From a virus: a DNA stretch of 40,553 nt. Positions within the stretch are counted from its first letter, which is position 1. Every line of letters begins with the position of its first letter. Location of the stretch: the IMG/VR virus record IMGVR_UViG_3300042392_001041, positions 1-40,553 of that record. One strand, given 5' to 3'. The notes beneath the pieces were generated by a model that saw nothing but the letters and a program-made list of their open reading frames with translations, had not been told where the DNA came from and made no database searches. Made by a program: the position numbers and the translations under genes. Below, piece by piece: positions 29,060 to 38,511 of this stretch.

Positions 29060-31002
29060 AACCTTGGGAACCACCCAAACCAACAGAAGTCATTGACCTA
29101 TGGAACAAGGCTGACCAATACCTGTTAAAAGAACGCCGGGACTACTGGATGAACGCGTCCTACAACAGCGGTCAACAATGGATTTGGTGGGATCAGACCC
29201 GCAACATCGTGCAAGAACTGGACTACGCCAACGACAACGAACGGTACACGCGTATCACCGTAGACAAATTTGGGCCTCGCACAACAAACCTTCTATCCCG
29301 CATGAGCCGATCCCCACTCGTATGGGAAATTGAACCATCAGGAACCGATGACGCATCAGCGCGTCGCCAACGTCTACAAGAACAACTTCTCCTATCAGAA
29401 GCCAACGAACAAGACTGGGCTGACATCCGTGAAGAACACCTTCTCCAAGTCCTATATGGTGGATCGGCGGCCGTATCTATTGAATGGGATCCGCAACTAG
29501 GCAAGATCGTTGCTACCGACCCCGTCACCGCCATCCCGATCCCCGCTGGTGGTGTACGCCTCACACCTCTCGGTATTAGCGAATTCTGTTTAGAGCCAGG
29601 TTCACAGTCAGTTGACGACGCTCGCTACTGGATCAAATGTGTCGCTCTACCCCCTGAGCAGGTCAAAGAACGCTACGACCTTGACTTTGATCCTGTACCT
29701 GACGCTGAAGCATCATTGTCTTCACGCCACCGCACATTGTTGTCCCGTCGACCACAAGGTCAACCACCCCGACTCACCCTTGTTTACTGCTACTACGAAC
29801 GCCCAACCAACCGTACCCCTGGTTGCGTCGTCCACGTCGTAAACAACAAGCAGGTATACGCCTACGGCAACGGTCAAGGCTGGCCATTCCCCTTCCCCCG
29901 CCTCAACCTCGCTATTGGTATCCAGCGCAAAATCCCTCGCACATGGGTCGGAAACACACTTCTTACCCCGGCACGAGACATCCAGTACGCCTACAACCGT
30001 GCGCGTTCAACCATCCTTGAACATATGCGTAAAGCAGCTAACGCTCGACTCATGGTTCCCGCAGGATCAATTGAAGACTCCGACACTATTACGACCGATC
30101 CCGCCGATGTACTTGAGTACAACGCTGAACTGGGTGAACCGCATTGGCAGTCAGCACCCGAAGTCCCCCGCTGGATCAGCAACGAAGCAGCACAACTTGA
30201 AGCAGAGATGGACGACATCTTCTCAACCCATGCCGTTTCTCGTGGTCAAGCCCCTGGTGACCGCAACTCAGGACTTGCCCTATCGGTATTGGCTGAAAAG
30301 GACGACGGCCCGTTAGCACCAATGGCACGAAACCAGTCCGCTGTTTGGGCGCGTATCGGACAGATGACGTTGCAGTTGTACCGTGCCTACGCCCAGCAAT
30401 CAGGCATGGTGCGATCACAAACGATCACCACCCAGCAAGGATCAACCGTCCAGTTTGAATGGACAGCCGACGACATTGACGAAACCCCACAAGTCAAAGT
30501 CCCGTTAGACGCAACCGCACCACGATCCAAGATTGCAACCCAGTCCGTCATCACATCGCTGGCACAAACCTTCCCAGCAGCATTCCAAAACATTGACGGC
30601 CCAAGCCTGTCAAGACTGCTCGACCTTCCCGACCCCAAAGGTTTCATGGCATCAGCAGACCCCGATGTTGCCAAAGCCGAATGGGAAAACGGACTACTCA
30701 TGCAGGCAACCCCTGTCATGCCAGCAGACTTTGACGACCACGCCAAACACATTGCCCAACACAACCGTGAGCGTAAATCCCCTGCATACGAGCTTGCAAC
30801 ACCTGATGTGCGTCAGGCAATTGATGTCCACGTCCAAGCCCACCAAAAGCTTGCAGCCGACGAAGCCGCAGCACAACTCGCCCAACAGCAACAGATGCCG
30901 GGATCAGAAATGCTTCCGCAAGCCAATGAAGCACCTGGATCATTGGTTCCACAAATACAAAACGGCCAGCCAGGATTACCACAGGAGATGCCACCACAAT
31001 GA
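29056..31002 (+). CDS. Portal protein, P22-like
   Basis: 648 residues. The start (VIDLWNKADQYLLKERRDYW, SGQQWIWWDQT) and the block NERYTRITVDKFGPRTTNLL match large podovirus portals. Further on come EEHLLQVLYGGSAAVSIEWD, ARDIQYAYNRARSTILEHM and TDDPADVLEY-like sections, with a Gln/Pro-rich tail (QLAQQQQMPGSEMLPQ) that could be a barrel or tail extension. The dodecamer would sit at the capsid vertex and bind the terminase and connector. Place between terminase and scaffold is standard. Confidence 0.85.
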   Translation: MKPWEPPKPTEVIDLWNKADQYLLKERRDYWMNASYNSGQQWIWWDQTRNIVQELDYANDNERYTRITVDKFGPRTTNLLSRMSRSPLVWEIEPSGTDDASARRQRLQEQLLLSEANEQDWADIREEHLLQVLYGGSAAVSIEWDPQLGKIVATDPVTAIPIPAGGVRLTPLGISEFCLEPGSQSVDDARYWIKCVALPPEQVKERYDLDFDPVPDAEASLSSRHRTLLSRRPQGQPPRLTLVYCYYERPTNRTPGCVVHVVNNKQVYAYGNGQGWPFPFPRLNLAIGIQRKIPRTWVGNTLLTPARDIQYAYNRARSTILEHMRKAANARLMVPAGSIEDSDTITTDPADVLEYNAELGEPHWQSAPEVPRWISNEAAQLEAEMDDIFSTHAVSRGQAPGDRNSGLALSVLAEKDDGPLAPMARNQSAVWARIGQMTLQLYRAYAQQSGMVRSQTITTQQGSTVQFEWTADDIDETPQVKVPLDATAPRSKIATQSVITSLAQTFPAAFQNIDGPSLSRLLDLPDPKGFMASADPDVAKAEWENGLLMQATPVMPADFDDHAKHIAQHNRERKSPAYELATPDVRQAIDVHVQAHQKLAADEAAAQLAQQQQMPGSEMLPQANEAPGSLVPQIQNGQPGLPQEMPPQ

Positions 31003-31727
31003 CCGACTTTAACCCCGAAGGCGTAGTGGATTCTGCACCATTAGAAGGTTCAGAAGCCAGTTCCACCGATGTCAATTGGGAAGACAAATACCGATCAGAA
31101 GTAGCTGACCGTGTCAAAGAACGCGAACGCTACAAGCCAATTGCACAAACATTTGCCAAAATGCATCCCGACGATGCCCGTGCAGTACAAGAGTTTGCTA
31201 ACGCTTTCGCGTCAGGAGACACCGACACCGCAGTCCGATGGATGGTTGACAACGCCAAGACCCTCGCCGGGGAACGCTTTGACACTTTCATCAGTCCTCA
31301 AGCGCAAGCAGCCATTGGTCAGCAAGCAGTTCAAGACGGCCAGTCAGCAGGTCTGACCCCCGGTCAGGTTGAAGAGCTCGTCGAGCAACGGATGAACCAG
31401 TTCGCCCAGGCGCAGGTACAAACACAGTACGAACGACAAATTGAGGAGACGCTCGCACAACATGGACTTCAACCCGATACGCCGTTGGCGACAGCAGCGA
31501 TTGTCGCCGCATCCCGCCGATCCGACCTTGATCTTTCCCTGGCAATACGCGAAATGGAAGATCAAGTTCTCGCTCAGGCAACGCAGATCGCAGCGCAACG
31601 TTCAGCGGCAGGTAGCCAAATGGGGACACCCATCGTCAATGGGCAAGCCTCGACCAACCTCGCAGGACAAAACCTGAGTCCCCGTGACCGGGCTATGGCA
31701 CGACTTGAACAAAACGGTTTGAACTAA
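30999..31727 (+). CDS. Scaffolding protein
   Basis: 242 residues; ATG overlaps the portal stop. Acidic, helical and Gln/Ala-rich: DVNWEDKYRSEVADRVKERE, AVRWMVDNAKTLAGERF, QIEETLAQHGLQ, ending in a basic patch LSPRDRAMARLEQNGL, which often binds the coat protein. It is placed between portal and major capsid protein as expected. It would organise coat subunits and leave the prohead. No protease gene is evident. Confidence 0.75.
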   Translation: MTDFNPEGVVDSAPLEGSEASSTDVNWEDKYRSEVADRVKERERYKPIAQTFAKMHPDDARAVQEFANAFASGDTDTAVRWMVDNAKTLAGERFDTFISPQAQAAIGQQAVQDGQSAGLTPGQVEELVEQRMNQFAQAQVQTQYERQIEETLAQHGLQPDTPLATAAIVAASRRSDLDLSLAIREMEDQVLAQATQIAAQRSAAGSQMGTPIVNGQASTNLAGQNLSPRDRAMARLEQNGLN

Positions 31728-31731
31728 CCAT

Positions 31732-31897
31732 TTGACAAACGGTAGTTGTAGTGGTGTAGCATTCTTTCGTACCTCGGATGAGGCGCACCACATACAACCA
31801 CATAACATCGGAAGATGCAAGGCAACGCTGGATGGCGTGAACCATTGACAAGGTTGTGAACCCCCACATTCACCTACCCTCTTAAAGGAAACCCATC
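31732..31897 (+). promoter_or_regulatory. Promoter and long leader of the capsid gene
   Basis: TTGACA at 31732-31737 is followed by TGTAGC (17 bases) or TAGCAT (19 bases). The segment GTAGTGGTGTA...TTCT recurs before the secreted gene at 40039. A 135-base leader with small hairpins (CCTC-GGAT-GAGG) and a second TTGACA near 31847 leads to the AAAGGAAA ribosome site. Extra transcription for the most abundant protein is the likely purpose. Confidence 0.5.
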
Positions 31898-33166
31898 ATG
31901 CCCGCAACACTCTCAACAGTCGATGCCATTCTCAAGGACGACTACAAGGAATATCTCGACAACCTCAACGAGGCGAACTTCATTCTCTCGCAGGTTGAAA
32001 CCCGCAAAGACACCGTCCAGGGTCGTATTGCCCGCCACGCCGTCCACCTCGGACGCTCAAGTGGTGTAGGCGCACGAGCCGAAGGTGGCACTCTGCCAAC
32101 CGCAGCAAACCAGTCGTACGCAACCGTCCCGGTTCCCGTGCGCTACGTCTACGGACGCATCCAACTTTCAGGCCCGACCATCAAGCAGGCCGTCACCGAC
32201 CGTGGCGCATTCATTGATGCTTTGGACGCTGAAATGGAAGGCATCAAGAAGGACGCAATGAAGGATGTCAACCGTCAGTTGTGGGGTACGTCAAACGGCG
32301 TTATCGCACAATGTGGTACGACCACGGCAGCAACGACCGTTGTTCTCGCCTCAACCACAGGTTCAACTGCACTTCGCCAGTTGTTCTTTGATGGTGGCAT
32401 GGTTGTTGACATCGGAACCGTCGCATCCCCGTCGACCGTTGCATCAGCTCGTACCATCACCTCGGTCGACGAAACCAACAAGACCATCGCCATCTCAGGT
32501 GCAGCAGTCACGACATCCTCAAGCCACTTCGTTTTCCGTAGTGGTGCAGGTGGAGCATCCAGCAACACAGGTCAGCCTGGCGACGGACAGGTCGAATTGA
32601 CGGGTCTTCAGACCATCGTTGACGACACCGCAGTCCTTCACACAATCAACCCTTCGTCACAGCCGAAGTGGAAGGCATATGTGAACAGCAACTCAGGAAC
32701 CAACCGTTCCATCACCGAAACCCTCATTACTGGCTCCATCATGAAGACCCTCACCAACTCAGGTAAGAAGCCTTCGTTGTTGGTTTCGGCTGAAGGTGTC
32801 AACTTGGCAATCAGCAACTTGTTGCTCTCATTGAAGCGCAACATGGAGCAGACCCAGCTCAAGGGTGGCTACGCAGGTATCCAGTTCTACAGCCCGTCTG
32901 TCAGCGGTAAGGGTGACGAGTCACCGACTGCCTTGTACGCAGACTTCGACTGCCCGAACAACCGCCTGTACGGCATCAACCCCGACGTGTTGGTTTACCA
33001 CCAGGTTGGCGACGGATTCCAGTTCATGGATCTTGACGGTGCAGTTATGAACCGTAAGCCTGACGTGGATGCCTACGAAGCAACCTTGTACGCCTACGGC
33101 GAACTTGCTTGCAAGCAGCGCAACGCCCACTTCGTCATCAAGGACATCACCGAGGTGAGTATCTGA
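31898..33166 (+). CDS. Major capsid protein, HK97-fold
   Basis: 422 residues. Signature parts: STVDAILKDDYKEYLDNLNE at the N-arm, GRSSGVGARAEGGTLPTAAN (53-71), VYGRIQLSGPTIKQAVTDRG (84-103), EMEGIKKDAMKDVNRQLWGT, and a C-terminal section with DVLVYHQVGDGFQFMD. These fit the phage major capsid proteins found in many marine and freshwater tailed phages. Subunits form the icosahedral shell. Own promoter, strong ribosome site and a terminator two genes on mark a highly expressed unit. Confidence 0.9.
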   Translation: MPATLSTVDAILKDDYKEYLDNLNEANFILSQVETRKDTVQGRIARHAVHLGRSSGVGARAEGGTLPTAANQSYATVPVPVRYVYGRIQLSGPTIKQAVTDRGAFIDALDAEMEGIKKDAMKDVNRQLWGTSNGVIAQCGTTTAATTVVLASTTGSTALRQLFFDGGMVVDIGTVASPSTVASARTITSVDETNKTIAISGAAVTTSSSHFVFRSGAGGASSNTGQPGDGQVELTGLQTIVDDTAVLHTINPSSQPKWKAYVNSNSGTNRSITETLITGSIMKTLTNSGKKPSLLVSAEGVNLAISNLLLSLKRNMEQTQLKGGYAGIQFYSPSVSGKGDESPTALYADFDCPNNRLYGINPDVLVYHQVGDGFQFMDLDGAVMNRKPDVDAYEATLYAYGELACKQRNAHFVIKDITEVSI

Positions 33167-33486
33167 TGGCAGCTTCAGTCAGTATCACAACTGGCCCTGA
33201 AGTACCGGGAAGCCGTAAGGAAGTCGTTGGTGTTATCACTTTCGACAGCTCGTATCCGACAGGTGGCGAGGCTGTCACTTTGGCGCAGTTGGGTCTTTCA
33301 CGACTTGACTACCTCATCGTGACCGCTGTCAACGGAAACATCCCTGCGTGGGACGGATCAACCTCGTCGCCTAAGATCAAGTTGTTTTGGGTGGACACCA
33401 CCACAGACGGCGCACCGATGGCTGAAGTTGCAAGTACGACAGACGTTTCTGCAACGACTGCTCGTTTCTTGGCAATCGGCGCATAA
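33166..33486 (+). CDS. Probable head decoration protein
   Basis: 106 residues from ATG 33166 (TGATG overlap with the capsid gene stop). Beta-rich, with SSYPTGGEAVTLAQLGLSRL, AVNGNIPAWDGSTSSPKIKL and VASTTDVSATTARFLAIG. Short beta proteins with this GGxxxTLAQLGL and PKIKLFW layout frequently follow capsid genes. A role in stabilising or decorating the capsid is inferred. It is followed by a strong terminator. Confidence 0.55.
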   Translation: MAASVSITTGPEVPGSRKEVVGVITFDSSYPTGGEAVTLAQLGLSRLDYLIVTAVNGNIPAWDGSTSSPKIKLFWVDTTTDGAPMAEVASTTDVSATTARFLAIGA

Positions 33487-33510
33487 ACCAAATCCCCTAA
33501 CAAACGAACG

Positions 33511-33542
33511 AGCCAGCCACTTTCGACGGTGGCTGGCTTTTT
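33511..33542 (+). terminator. Strong terminator after the capsid genes
   Basis: A perfect 10-bp stem AGCCAGCCAC/GTGGCTGGCT with an eight-base loop runs into TTTT after the stem T. It ends the capsid transcript and lies 25 bases after the decoration gene stop. Confidence 0.9.
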
Positions 33543-33544
33543 CG

Positions 33545-33550
33545 TATATA
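33545..33550 (+). promoter_or_regulatory. Possible -10 box TATATA after terminator
   Basis: TATATA directly follows the terminator T run and is nine bases before ATG 33560, so a transcript from it would be almost leaderless. No clear -35 box exists because the terminator stem occupies that place. Confidence 0.35.
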
Positions 33551-33559
33551 GTGACCACC

Positions 33560-34015
33560 ATGATTCGTGCAGCAAACCTCATGGGAGAAGTAGAAGGCGG
33601 TAGCCAAATGGCTGAAGTTGCCTTTGACGTATATGACATTGCGACCCGCATCCAAAAAGGTGACGAGTCGGGCTGGCGAGGTGATCCCAGCGCATCACTC
33701 ATGTTTAACCCGATTATCGGTCGATTTGAAGTGTGGATGGTTGACGGCATGGGAGTACCGTATGTTGCTTGCTCACACCACCGAGCTGACCACACCTTGA
33801 TCGTCAAGTTGATTGAGGGTGACTGGCAAAAAGGTAAAGCACTCCACGAAGACCTGTTGAAAAAGAACAAAGCGATCCTTGCTGCTCACGAAACAGAGGA
33901 GAAGGAAAAGCGACTAGAATTAGCAGACAAGTTGCATTGGGCATTGATTAAAGATGTCGGCCACTTGGGTGGATCTAATAAGCGCAGTATCAGCATGAAC
34001 GAGAAAGGCAAGTAA
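33560..34015 (+). CDS. Hypothetical protein of the connector region
   Basis: 151 residues from ATG 33560. The first half is mixed alpha/beta (VAFDVYDIATRIQKGDESGW, ASLMFNPIIGRFEVWMVDG); the second is a basic coiled coil (KGKALHEDLLKKNKAILAAH, EKEKRLELADKLHWALI). Starts right after the capsid terminator, so it begins a new unit. The last base overlaps the next gene. Related proteins at this site are found in other environmental podoviruses, without known role. Confidence 0.6.
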   Translation: MIRAANLMGEVEGGSQMAEVAFDVYDIATRIQKGDESGWRGDPSASLMFNPIIGRFEVWMVDGMGVPYVACSHHRADHTLIVKLIEGDWQKGKALHEDLLKKNKAILAAHETEEKEKRLELADKLHWALIKDVGHLGGSNKRSISMNEKGK

Positions 34016-34320
34016 TGGCAACCATTAACGCAAACACGGCAGGCTCGGCAACATTAACTGCCGATACTGTTGACACAATCAATTTGACTTGCCCGGCAAC
34101 ACGACTCATTGTTTGGAACCTTAAACATACAGGTTCAACATTGTATTTCACTTTTGCTCCCGCAGCGACTGGTGCGCCTACACCAACGGTTGCTGGCAAC
34201 AATTGCTACGCCGTAGCGCACGGGCCAGCAGGGGTTCTTGATCTACCAGCTTTGGGTGTTCCGTTACAAGTAAAAGTCATTTCGGCAGGCGCACAAGATT
34301 ACAGCGTTATGGTGGTCTAA
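34015..34320 (+). CDS. Small beta-sandwich structural protein
   Basis: 101 residues, Thr/Ala-rich and beta-like throughout (TAGSATLTADTVDTINLTCP, RLIVWNLKHTGSTLYFTFAP, LQVKVISAGAQDYSVMV). Overlaps neighbours by one base on each side. Probably a head or tail accessory (for example a capsid surface or connector protein). No family is recognised. Confidence 0.55.
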   Translation: MATINANTAGSATLTADTVDTINLTCPATRLIVWNLKHTGSTLYFTFAPAATGAPTPTVAGNNCYAVAHGPAGVLDLPALGVPLQVKVISAGAQDYSVMVV

Positions 34321-34967
34321 TGAATTTGCTTGACCTTCGTAACGCTGTCAAAGATCGACTGGCGATTCGTTCTGACGGTGGTGGTGTAAGCCTTGACGGA
34401 CTTATCACTAACGCCTATGTCAACACTTCTATTGATGATGCGCTCAATCGTGTCAGCATGGAGCGTGACTGGTGGTGGCTTGCCACGACCGCATCACTAT
34501 CGTTTGATACGACCGACGGTGACGCAGCTTTGCCCGCCGATTTCATGCGAGCCAACAAACTGGTCATTAACGACTACCCGGTCGAACCACTACCGCTGGA
34601 CACATTCCTAGACCCCAACGCCGACAGTAACGCTTACGGCTGGCTAGTTTACGGCAACGCTGTCAAGATTACGCCGATCCCAACTACGACAACTGCAGGG
34701 ACGTTGTACTACTTCCGTAGCGAACCAGCCCTCTCGACACAAGCATCTCCCGATACCAAGTCACCGTTGATGCCCGTGGTCTACCACAAGTGCATTGTCG
34801 CCTATGCCAGCCATCTTTGTGCGGCCCGTCGCCAAGACGAACAGCGTGCAGCGTTGTATCTCCAGGAGTACGGCAACTTCTTGAAATCAATGAGCGACGA
34901 CAACCGAGCGACTATTCACCGACGCATCAAGTTTTCACGGGCAATGTCAGACGCAGCCTGGAGTTAA
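34320..34967 (+). CDS. gp4-like head-tail adaptor
   Basis: 215 residues. The helical N-terminus (LLDLRNAVKDRLAIRSDGGG, ALNRVSMERDWWWLATTASL), an ALPADFMRANKLVIND segment and a helical end (YASHLCAARRQDEQRAALYL) match the adaptor or tail-accessory family of P22 gp4 type. A ring of this protein would extend the portal and bind the tail hub. Function follows from family and from position between capsid and hub genes. Confidence 0.7.
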   Translation: MNLLDLRNAVKDRLAIRSDGGGVSLDGLITNAYVNTSIDDALNRVSMERDWWWLATTASLSFDTTDGDAALPADFMRANKLVINDYPVEPLPLDTFLDPNADSNAYGWLVYGNAVKITPIPTTTTAGTLYYFRSEPALSTQASPDTKSPLMPVVYHKCIVAYASHLCAARRQDEQRAALYLQEYGNFLKSMSDDNRATIHRRIKFSRAMSDAAWS

Positions 34968-34970
34968 GGC

Positions 34971-36512
34971 ATGGGATCATTCCAAATCTCTTATGACGAC
35001 TTCTCAGGTGGTCAGTACATGGGCAACAAATCCACCAATTTGCCTAAAAACACTTGGCATGGCAATGGTGTCATATCGACACCTAATGGAAAGCTAGTAC
35101 CTACTGGTAGCTCGTTAGCAGCAAGCAGGACTTATGCATCAGGAGCAACCGGGACAATTTTCGACCATTGGGTTGTTGGTGGAGATTCGTATGTATTTTT
35201 TCAATCTGTTAAATCAGGAACTTTCCCAGCCCTTGTAAAAACTACTGGTGTCAACAATGGTTCAACATTCCCAATTACAACTTCTTCTACGGCTTTAACC
35301 GGGCCTCTCGCTGGCAAAGTTGCTTACTACCCAGCAACCTCGTTGTTTTATTACATCAGCACAACAGGAACAATTTATTCTGTTTCTACAACAGGAACAG
35401 AATCGTCTGTTTCGGCAGCTTTAGCGGGTCTTGGATTAACAGACATCGCTAGTTATGGATATCGACTTGTTTCCTGGGGCGGTACAAATGCCACAGCAAA
35501 GAAACGCCTTTATTACTCAGACACAACCCTCGCGACTTGGTCAACCGCCAACTACTACGAATTCAGCGGAACAATCCTAAATGTGTTACCACGAACAAAC
35601 GACTTGTTAGTTGTTTGTGACACCGGGGTCTTCAGCCTCGTCGGCGTACTTGGCTCATCAGTAACAAACCAACTGATCGTCCCGCAAGAAAATGTTACCG
35701 AAGGCATGAAAGACGCAACCATTGTCGGTCGCAATATGCATTTCTTAGACCAGCTTTCAAATGGTTCAATAGACGGTCGCATCTATCGTTTGGTTGGTTC
35801 AACCGTCCAAGCAACAGACACGCTAGACAATGACGACGTGTTGGCCCAAACTGGACTTGAACAAGCACGAATCATGGCCGTTAACGATGGTCGCCTTGTA
35901 GTAATGATGCGTTCTGACATTTGTTATGCGGAAACATCAAAAGGTCAATGGGGAAGACACACTATTGGTACTGGTTACACCATTAATCCAAATGCCACCA
36001 AACAACAACAGGTAGGTCGACCAGGCCCAAATTCGCTTAACGAATTCTTTATGGTTGCCTCATATTCGGCTACTTCAGCCACGCTTTATATTGAACGATT
36101 TATTCATAACACCATTACCCCAACTCCAACAAATGCTGAAATTACAATTTTAGGTGGTGGTACTGGCGCAAGTTACCCAACAGGAACCGTGACATTGCCC
36201 GAATACTGGCATTCAAAACCTTTCACCGTCAAAGAAATGTTCATCGAATACAGCATCGCCAACGACACTTCATGCACCCCAAGTATTTATGCACAAATTA
36301 TTCCTACAGGAAACGTGGATGTTCTAGTAACAAACATTTCAAATTTGGTGGCAACTTCAGAACCAAACATTGCTCAAGCGAATACCGAACCTAACACCAA
36401 CGTGTTTGAACGCTTCCGACCCAACAATGCCAGCAAAGGCTTTGGTGCTAAGGCGTATCTAAGTTTTAGTGCCGTCACTATCAAGCGTGTGATCCTGAAC
36501 TGCGAAGACTGA
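34971..36512 (+). CDS. Tail hub/nozzle protein, podovirus type
   Basis: 513 residues, beta-rich. Opening QISYDDFSGGQYMGNKSTNL is a common start of short-tail hub proteins. Propeller-like strands follow (YVFFQSVKSGTFPALVKTTG, IASYGYRLVSWGGTNATAKK, NVLPRTNDLLVVCDTGVFSL), with a GRNMHFLDQLSNGSIDGRIY section. It fits the P22 gp10-type hub or T7 gp12-like nozzle. It would attach to the adaptor and carry the fibres. Base composition is more AT-rich than the genes before it. Confidence 0.65.
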   Translation: MGSFQISYDDFSGGQYMGNKSTNLPKNTWHGNGVISTPNGKLVPTGSSLAASRTYASGATGTIFDHWVVGGDSYVFFQSVKSGTFPALVKTTGVNNGSTFPITTSSTALTGPLAGKVAYYPATSLFYYISTTGTIYSVSTTGTESSVSAALAGLGLTDIASYGYRLVSWGGTNATAKKRLYYSDTTLATWSTANYYEFSGTILNVLPRTNDLLVVCDTGVFSLVGVLGSSVTNQLIVPQENVTEGMKDATIVGRNMHFLDQLSNGSIDGRIYRLVGSTVQATDTLDNDDVLAQTGLEQARIMAVNDGRLVVMMRSDICYAETSKGQWGRHTIGTGYTINPNATKQQQVGRPGPNSLNEFFMVASYSATSATLYIERFIHNTITPTPTNAEITILGGGTGASYPTGTVTLPEYWHSKPFTVKEMFIEYSIANDTSCTPSIYAQIIPTGNVDVLVTNISNLVATSEPNIAQANTEPNTNVFERFRPNNASKGFGAKAYLSFSAVTIKRVILNCED

Positions 36513-37831
36513 TGCCGTTCCAGTACACCTTCCGATCTGACGACATTGAGTCGCTTGACGCAGATGCCCGTGACCTTTTAGAGAACCGTGACCGGGAACT
36601 AGAGTTGTACTCGACGACGATTGACACGTCGTTTCTAAACCTGAACGCCAGCAACCTCACATCGGGTACTGTGCCGTCAGCTCGTATGACTGGCGCATAC
36701 ACCGGGATCACGGGTCTTGGGGCTTTGACTTCATTAACCATTGATGGTGCTAGTTCTCCTGCCATAACTCTTGGCGACTGGTCGGGTGCGTCTAGCAACT
36801 CCGCTATTGAATCAAATAGTGGTCATTTAATTCTTGGGTTTGGTACTGGTGGTGCTGTTTATCTTCGTACAATTAACACAAACCCCGTTTATATTGGGGC
36901 TAACAGTAGTAACACCCTTCAAGTTGGTAATGGTACAGCAACAGTCGTAGGCACAATGAACGCCACCACTTTCAGCGGGTCGGGTGCATCATTAACATCT
37001 TTACCCGCGGCTCAGTTAACAGGCTTCGTCAATTCGGCTCGACTGAGCGGTTCGTATTCGGGTATCACAGGTGTTGGCACTTTGAGTTCGTTGACTGTTA
37101 CTGGCGGGGTTATTACTACTAGCCTTGCGCCAACATCAGACGGTGTCTTAATATATGGAAATGGTACTGGCTCATCTAGTCGTAGAGTTAGTATTTACCC
37201 AGCGTCATTGACAGCATCCCGTGATTTTATTTTGCCTAATGTGACAGGCACGGCAATTACGACAGGCAACTTGTCGAGCATTACAGCGGTTGGTACTCTT
37301 GCGTCGGGATCTATTCCAGCGTCGTTGTTGACAGGCGTAGGTGCTGGCATAGGTTGCGATCTTGTCAAAACACAAGCAATTGGTGCAGGTGTTTCGTCAG
37401 TAGTTGTTACAGGCGCATTTTCTTCTACTTATGATATGTATAGAATTTTTATACAAACCGACTCAATTGCGGCTGGTGGCCCATACATGACCTTACAGAT
37501 GGGATCAACGACCACAGGATATTATTGGGGCGCAGCAACCGTTATCTATTCATCAGCTGCTGCCTCAAATATCAACAATAATAATACTTCGTCTTGGAAT
37601 CGTCTTGGACCGGGTACAACAGGCGGCATGACAGGTGTTTACGATTTGCTAAACCCGTTCAAATCTGAAGTAACTGTAATTTCAGGAAGTTACGCCGACC
37701 CAAGCACAGCAGGCTCGGCTGGTTATGGTTCAGGGTTCTTAAATAACACCACAAGTTATACAGGCTTTACTATTGGTCTTACATCGTCAACAATGACAGG
37801 CGGGTCTATCCGCATTTACGGATTCAAGTGA
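36512..37831 (+). CDS. Tail fibre / receptor-binding protein
   Basis: 439 residues. N-terminal 40 residues likely attach to the hub (FRSDDIESLDADARDLLENR). The shaft has repeats: SARMTGAYTGITGLGALTSL (about 56-75) and SARLSGSYSGITGVGTLSSL (about 175-194), with Gly/Ser/Thr/Asn-rich beta sequence between. The C-terminal domain from about 300 (FSSTYDMYRIFIQTDSIAAG ... SIRIYGFK) is of a type common at fibre tips. It probably recognises the host surface. Followed by its likely chaperone. Confidence 0.8.
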   Translation: MPFQYTFRSDDIESLDADARDLLENRDRELELYSTTIDTSFLNLNASNLTSGTVPSARMTGAYTGITGLGALTSLTIDGASSPAITLGDWSGASSNSAIESNSGHLILGFGTGGAVYLRTINTNPVYIGANSSNTLQVGNGTATVVGTMNATTFSGSGASLTSLPAAQLTGFVNSARLSGSYSGITGVGTLSSLTVTGGVITTSLAPTSDGVLIYGNGTGSSSRRVSIYPASLTASRDFILPNVTGTAITTGNLSSITAVGTLASGSIPASLLTGVGAGIGCDLVKTQAIGAGVSSVVVTGAFSSTYDMYRIFIQTDSIAAGGPYMTLQMGSTTTGYYWGAATVIYSSAAASNINNNNTSSWNRLGPGTTGGMTGVYDLLNPFKSEVTVISGSYADPSTAGSAGYGSGFLNNTTSYTGFTIGLTSSTMTGGSIRIYGFK

Positions 37832-38145
37832 TTCAAATGACAAAACCAAACATTCAAATTAACGATGAAGTGCGTGAGATGACCGACGAGGAATACGCCG
37901 AGTTAATCGCTTCAGGTTGGACTATTGAAATCAATGAAGAAGAAAAATTAACTGCTTATATGCGCGATCAAAGAAATCTTCTGTTAAAAGAATCTGATTG
38001 GACACAAGTAGCCGACTCCCCCGTAGACAAACAAGCATGGGCTGAATACCGTCAACAACTACGGGATTACCCAAATACCTGGACACCATCGGATAAGGTG
38101 AAATTTCCAGCCACCCCCGAAGAATGGAAAGTGGAGACAGTATGA
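37828..38145 (+). CDS. Tail fibre assembly chaperone-like protein
   Basis: 105 residues from GTG 37828 (GTGA overlap); ATG 37837 would give 102. MTDEEYAELIASGWTIE begins a helix, then YMRDQRNLLLKESDWTQVAD and KQAWAEYRQQLRDYP, then KVKFPATPEEW. RxxRNxLLxxSDWTQ with AWxxYRQxLRDxP is the Phage_tail_APC (tail assembly chaperone) pattern. It likely helps fold or attach the fibre encoded just upstream. Confidence 0.75.
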   Translation: MIQMTKPNIQINDEVREMTDEEYAELIASGWTIEINEEEKLTAYMRDQRNLLLKESDWTQVADSPVDKQAWAEYRQQLRDYPNTWTPSDKVKFPATPEEWKVETV

Positions 38146-38285
38146 ACCAGGAATTAGACGCAAACAAAGTCGTAGAGTCACTACTACGCCAAATACTTGA
38201 CTATGCTCAAAAAATAGCGGTACTAGAATCCCGCCTCAACAGCACACCAGGAGAACCCAATGTCGAAACCGAGCCTGCTGAATGA
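38142..38285 (+). CDS. Short coiled-coil protein
   Basis: 47 residues; ATG overlaps the previous TGA. MNQELDANKVVESLLRQILD then AQKIAVLESRLNSTPGEPN: one coiled-coil helix and an acidic tail. The ribosome site of the next gene lies inside it. Proteins of this kind accompany fibre chaperones in several phages; function unknown. Confidence 0.5.
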   Translation: MNQELDANKVVESLLRQILDYAQKIAVLESRLNSTPGEPNVETEPAE

Positions 38286-38511
38286 AATAGCGGTCATCAA
38301 CAACGCTAGATACGTCCCGGTGTGCGGATACCAAACCCTGTTAGACAGCCTAGACAAACCTGACAAGGTTGACCTAGAAACCGCCATGTCCGACCAAAGT
38401 ATCCAATGTTCCGCAATTGAGCGAGCGTTACGCCAACGAGGACACGGCATCACAGCGACGACACTACGCCGTCACCGACGAGGGGACTGTTGTTGTGGCA
38501 GGACTAGCTGA
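38260..38511 (+). CDS. Small HTH-like protein with C-terminal HRRGDCCC
   Basis: 83 residues, ATG after CAGGAG. The end (IERALRQRGHGITATTLRRH, then RRGDCCCG) recalls short actinophage proteins in which a helix-turn-helix is followed by HRxGxCxC; the Cys cluster may bind metal. It overlaps the genes on both sides. A DNA-binding role is likely, target unknown. Confidence 0.55.
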   Translation: MSKPSLLNEIAVINNARYVPVCGYQTLLDSLDKPDKVDLETAMSDQSIQCSAIERALRQRGHGITATTLRRHRRGDCCCGRTS

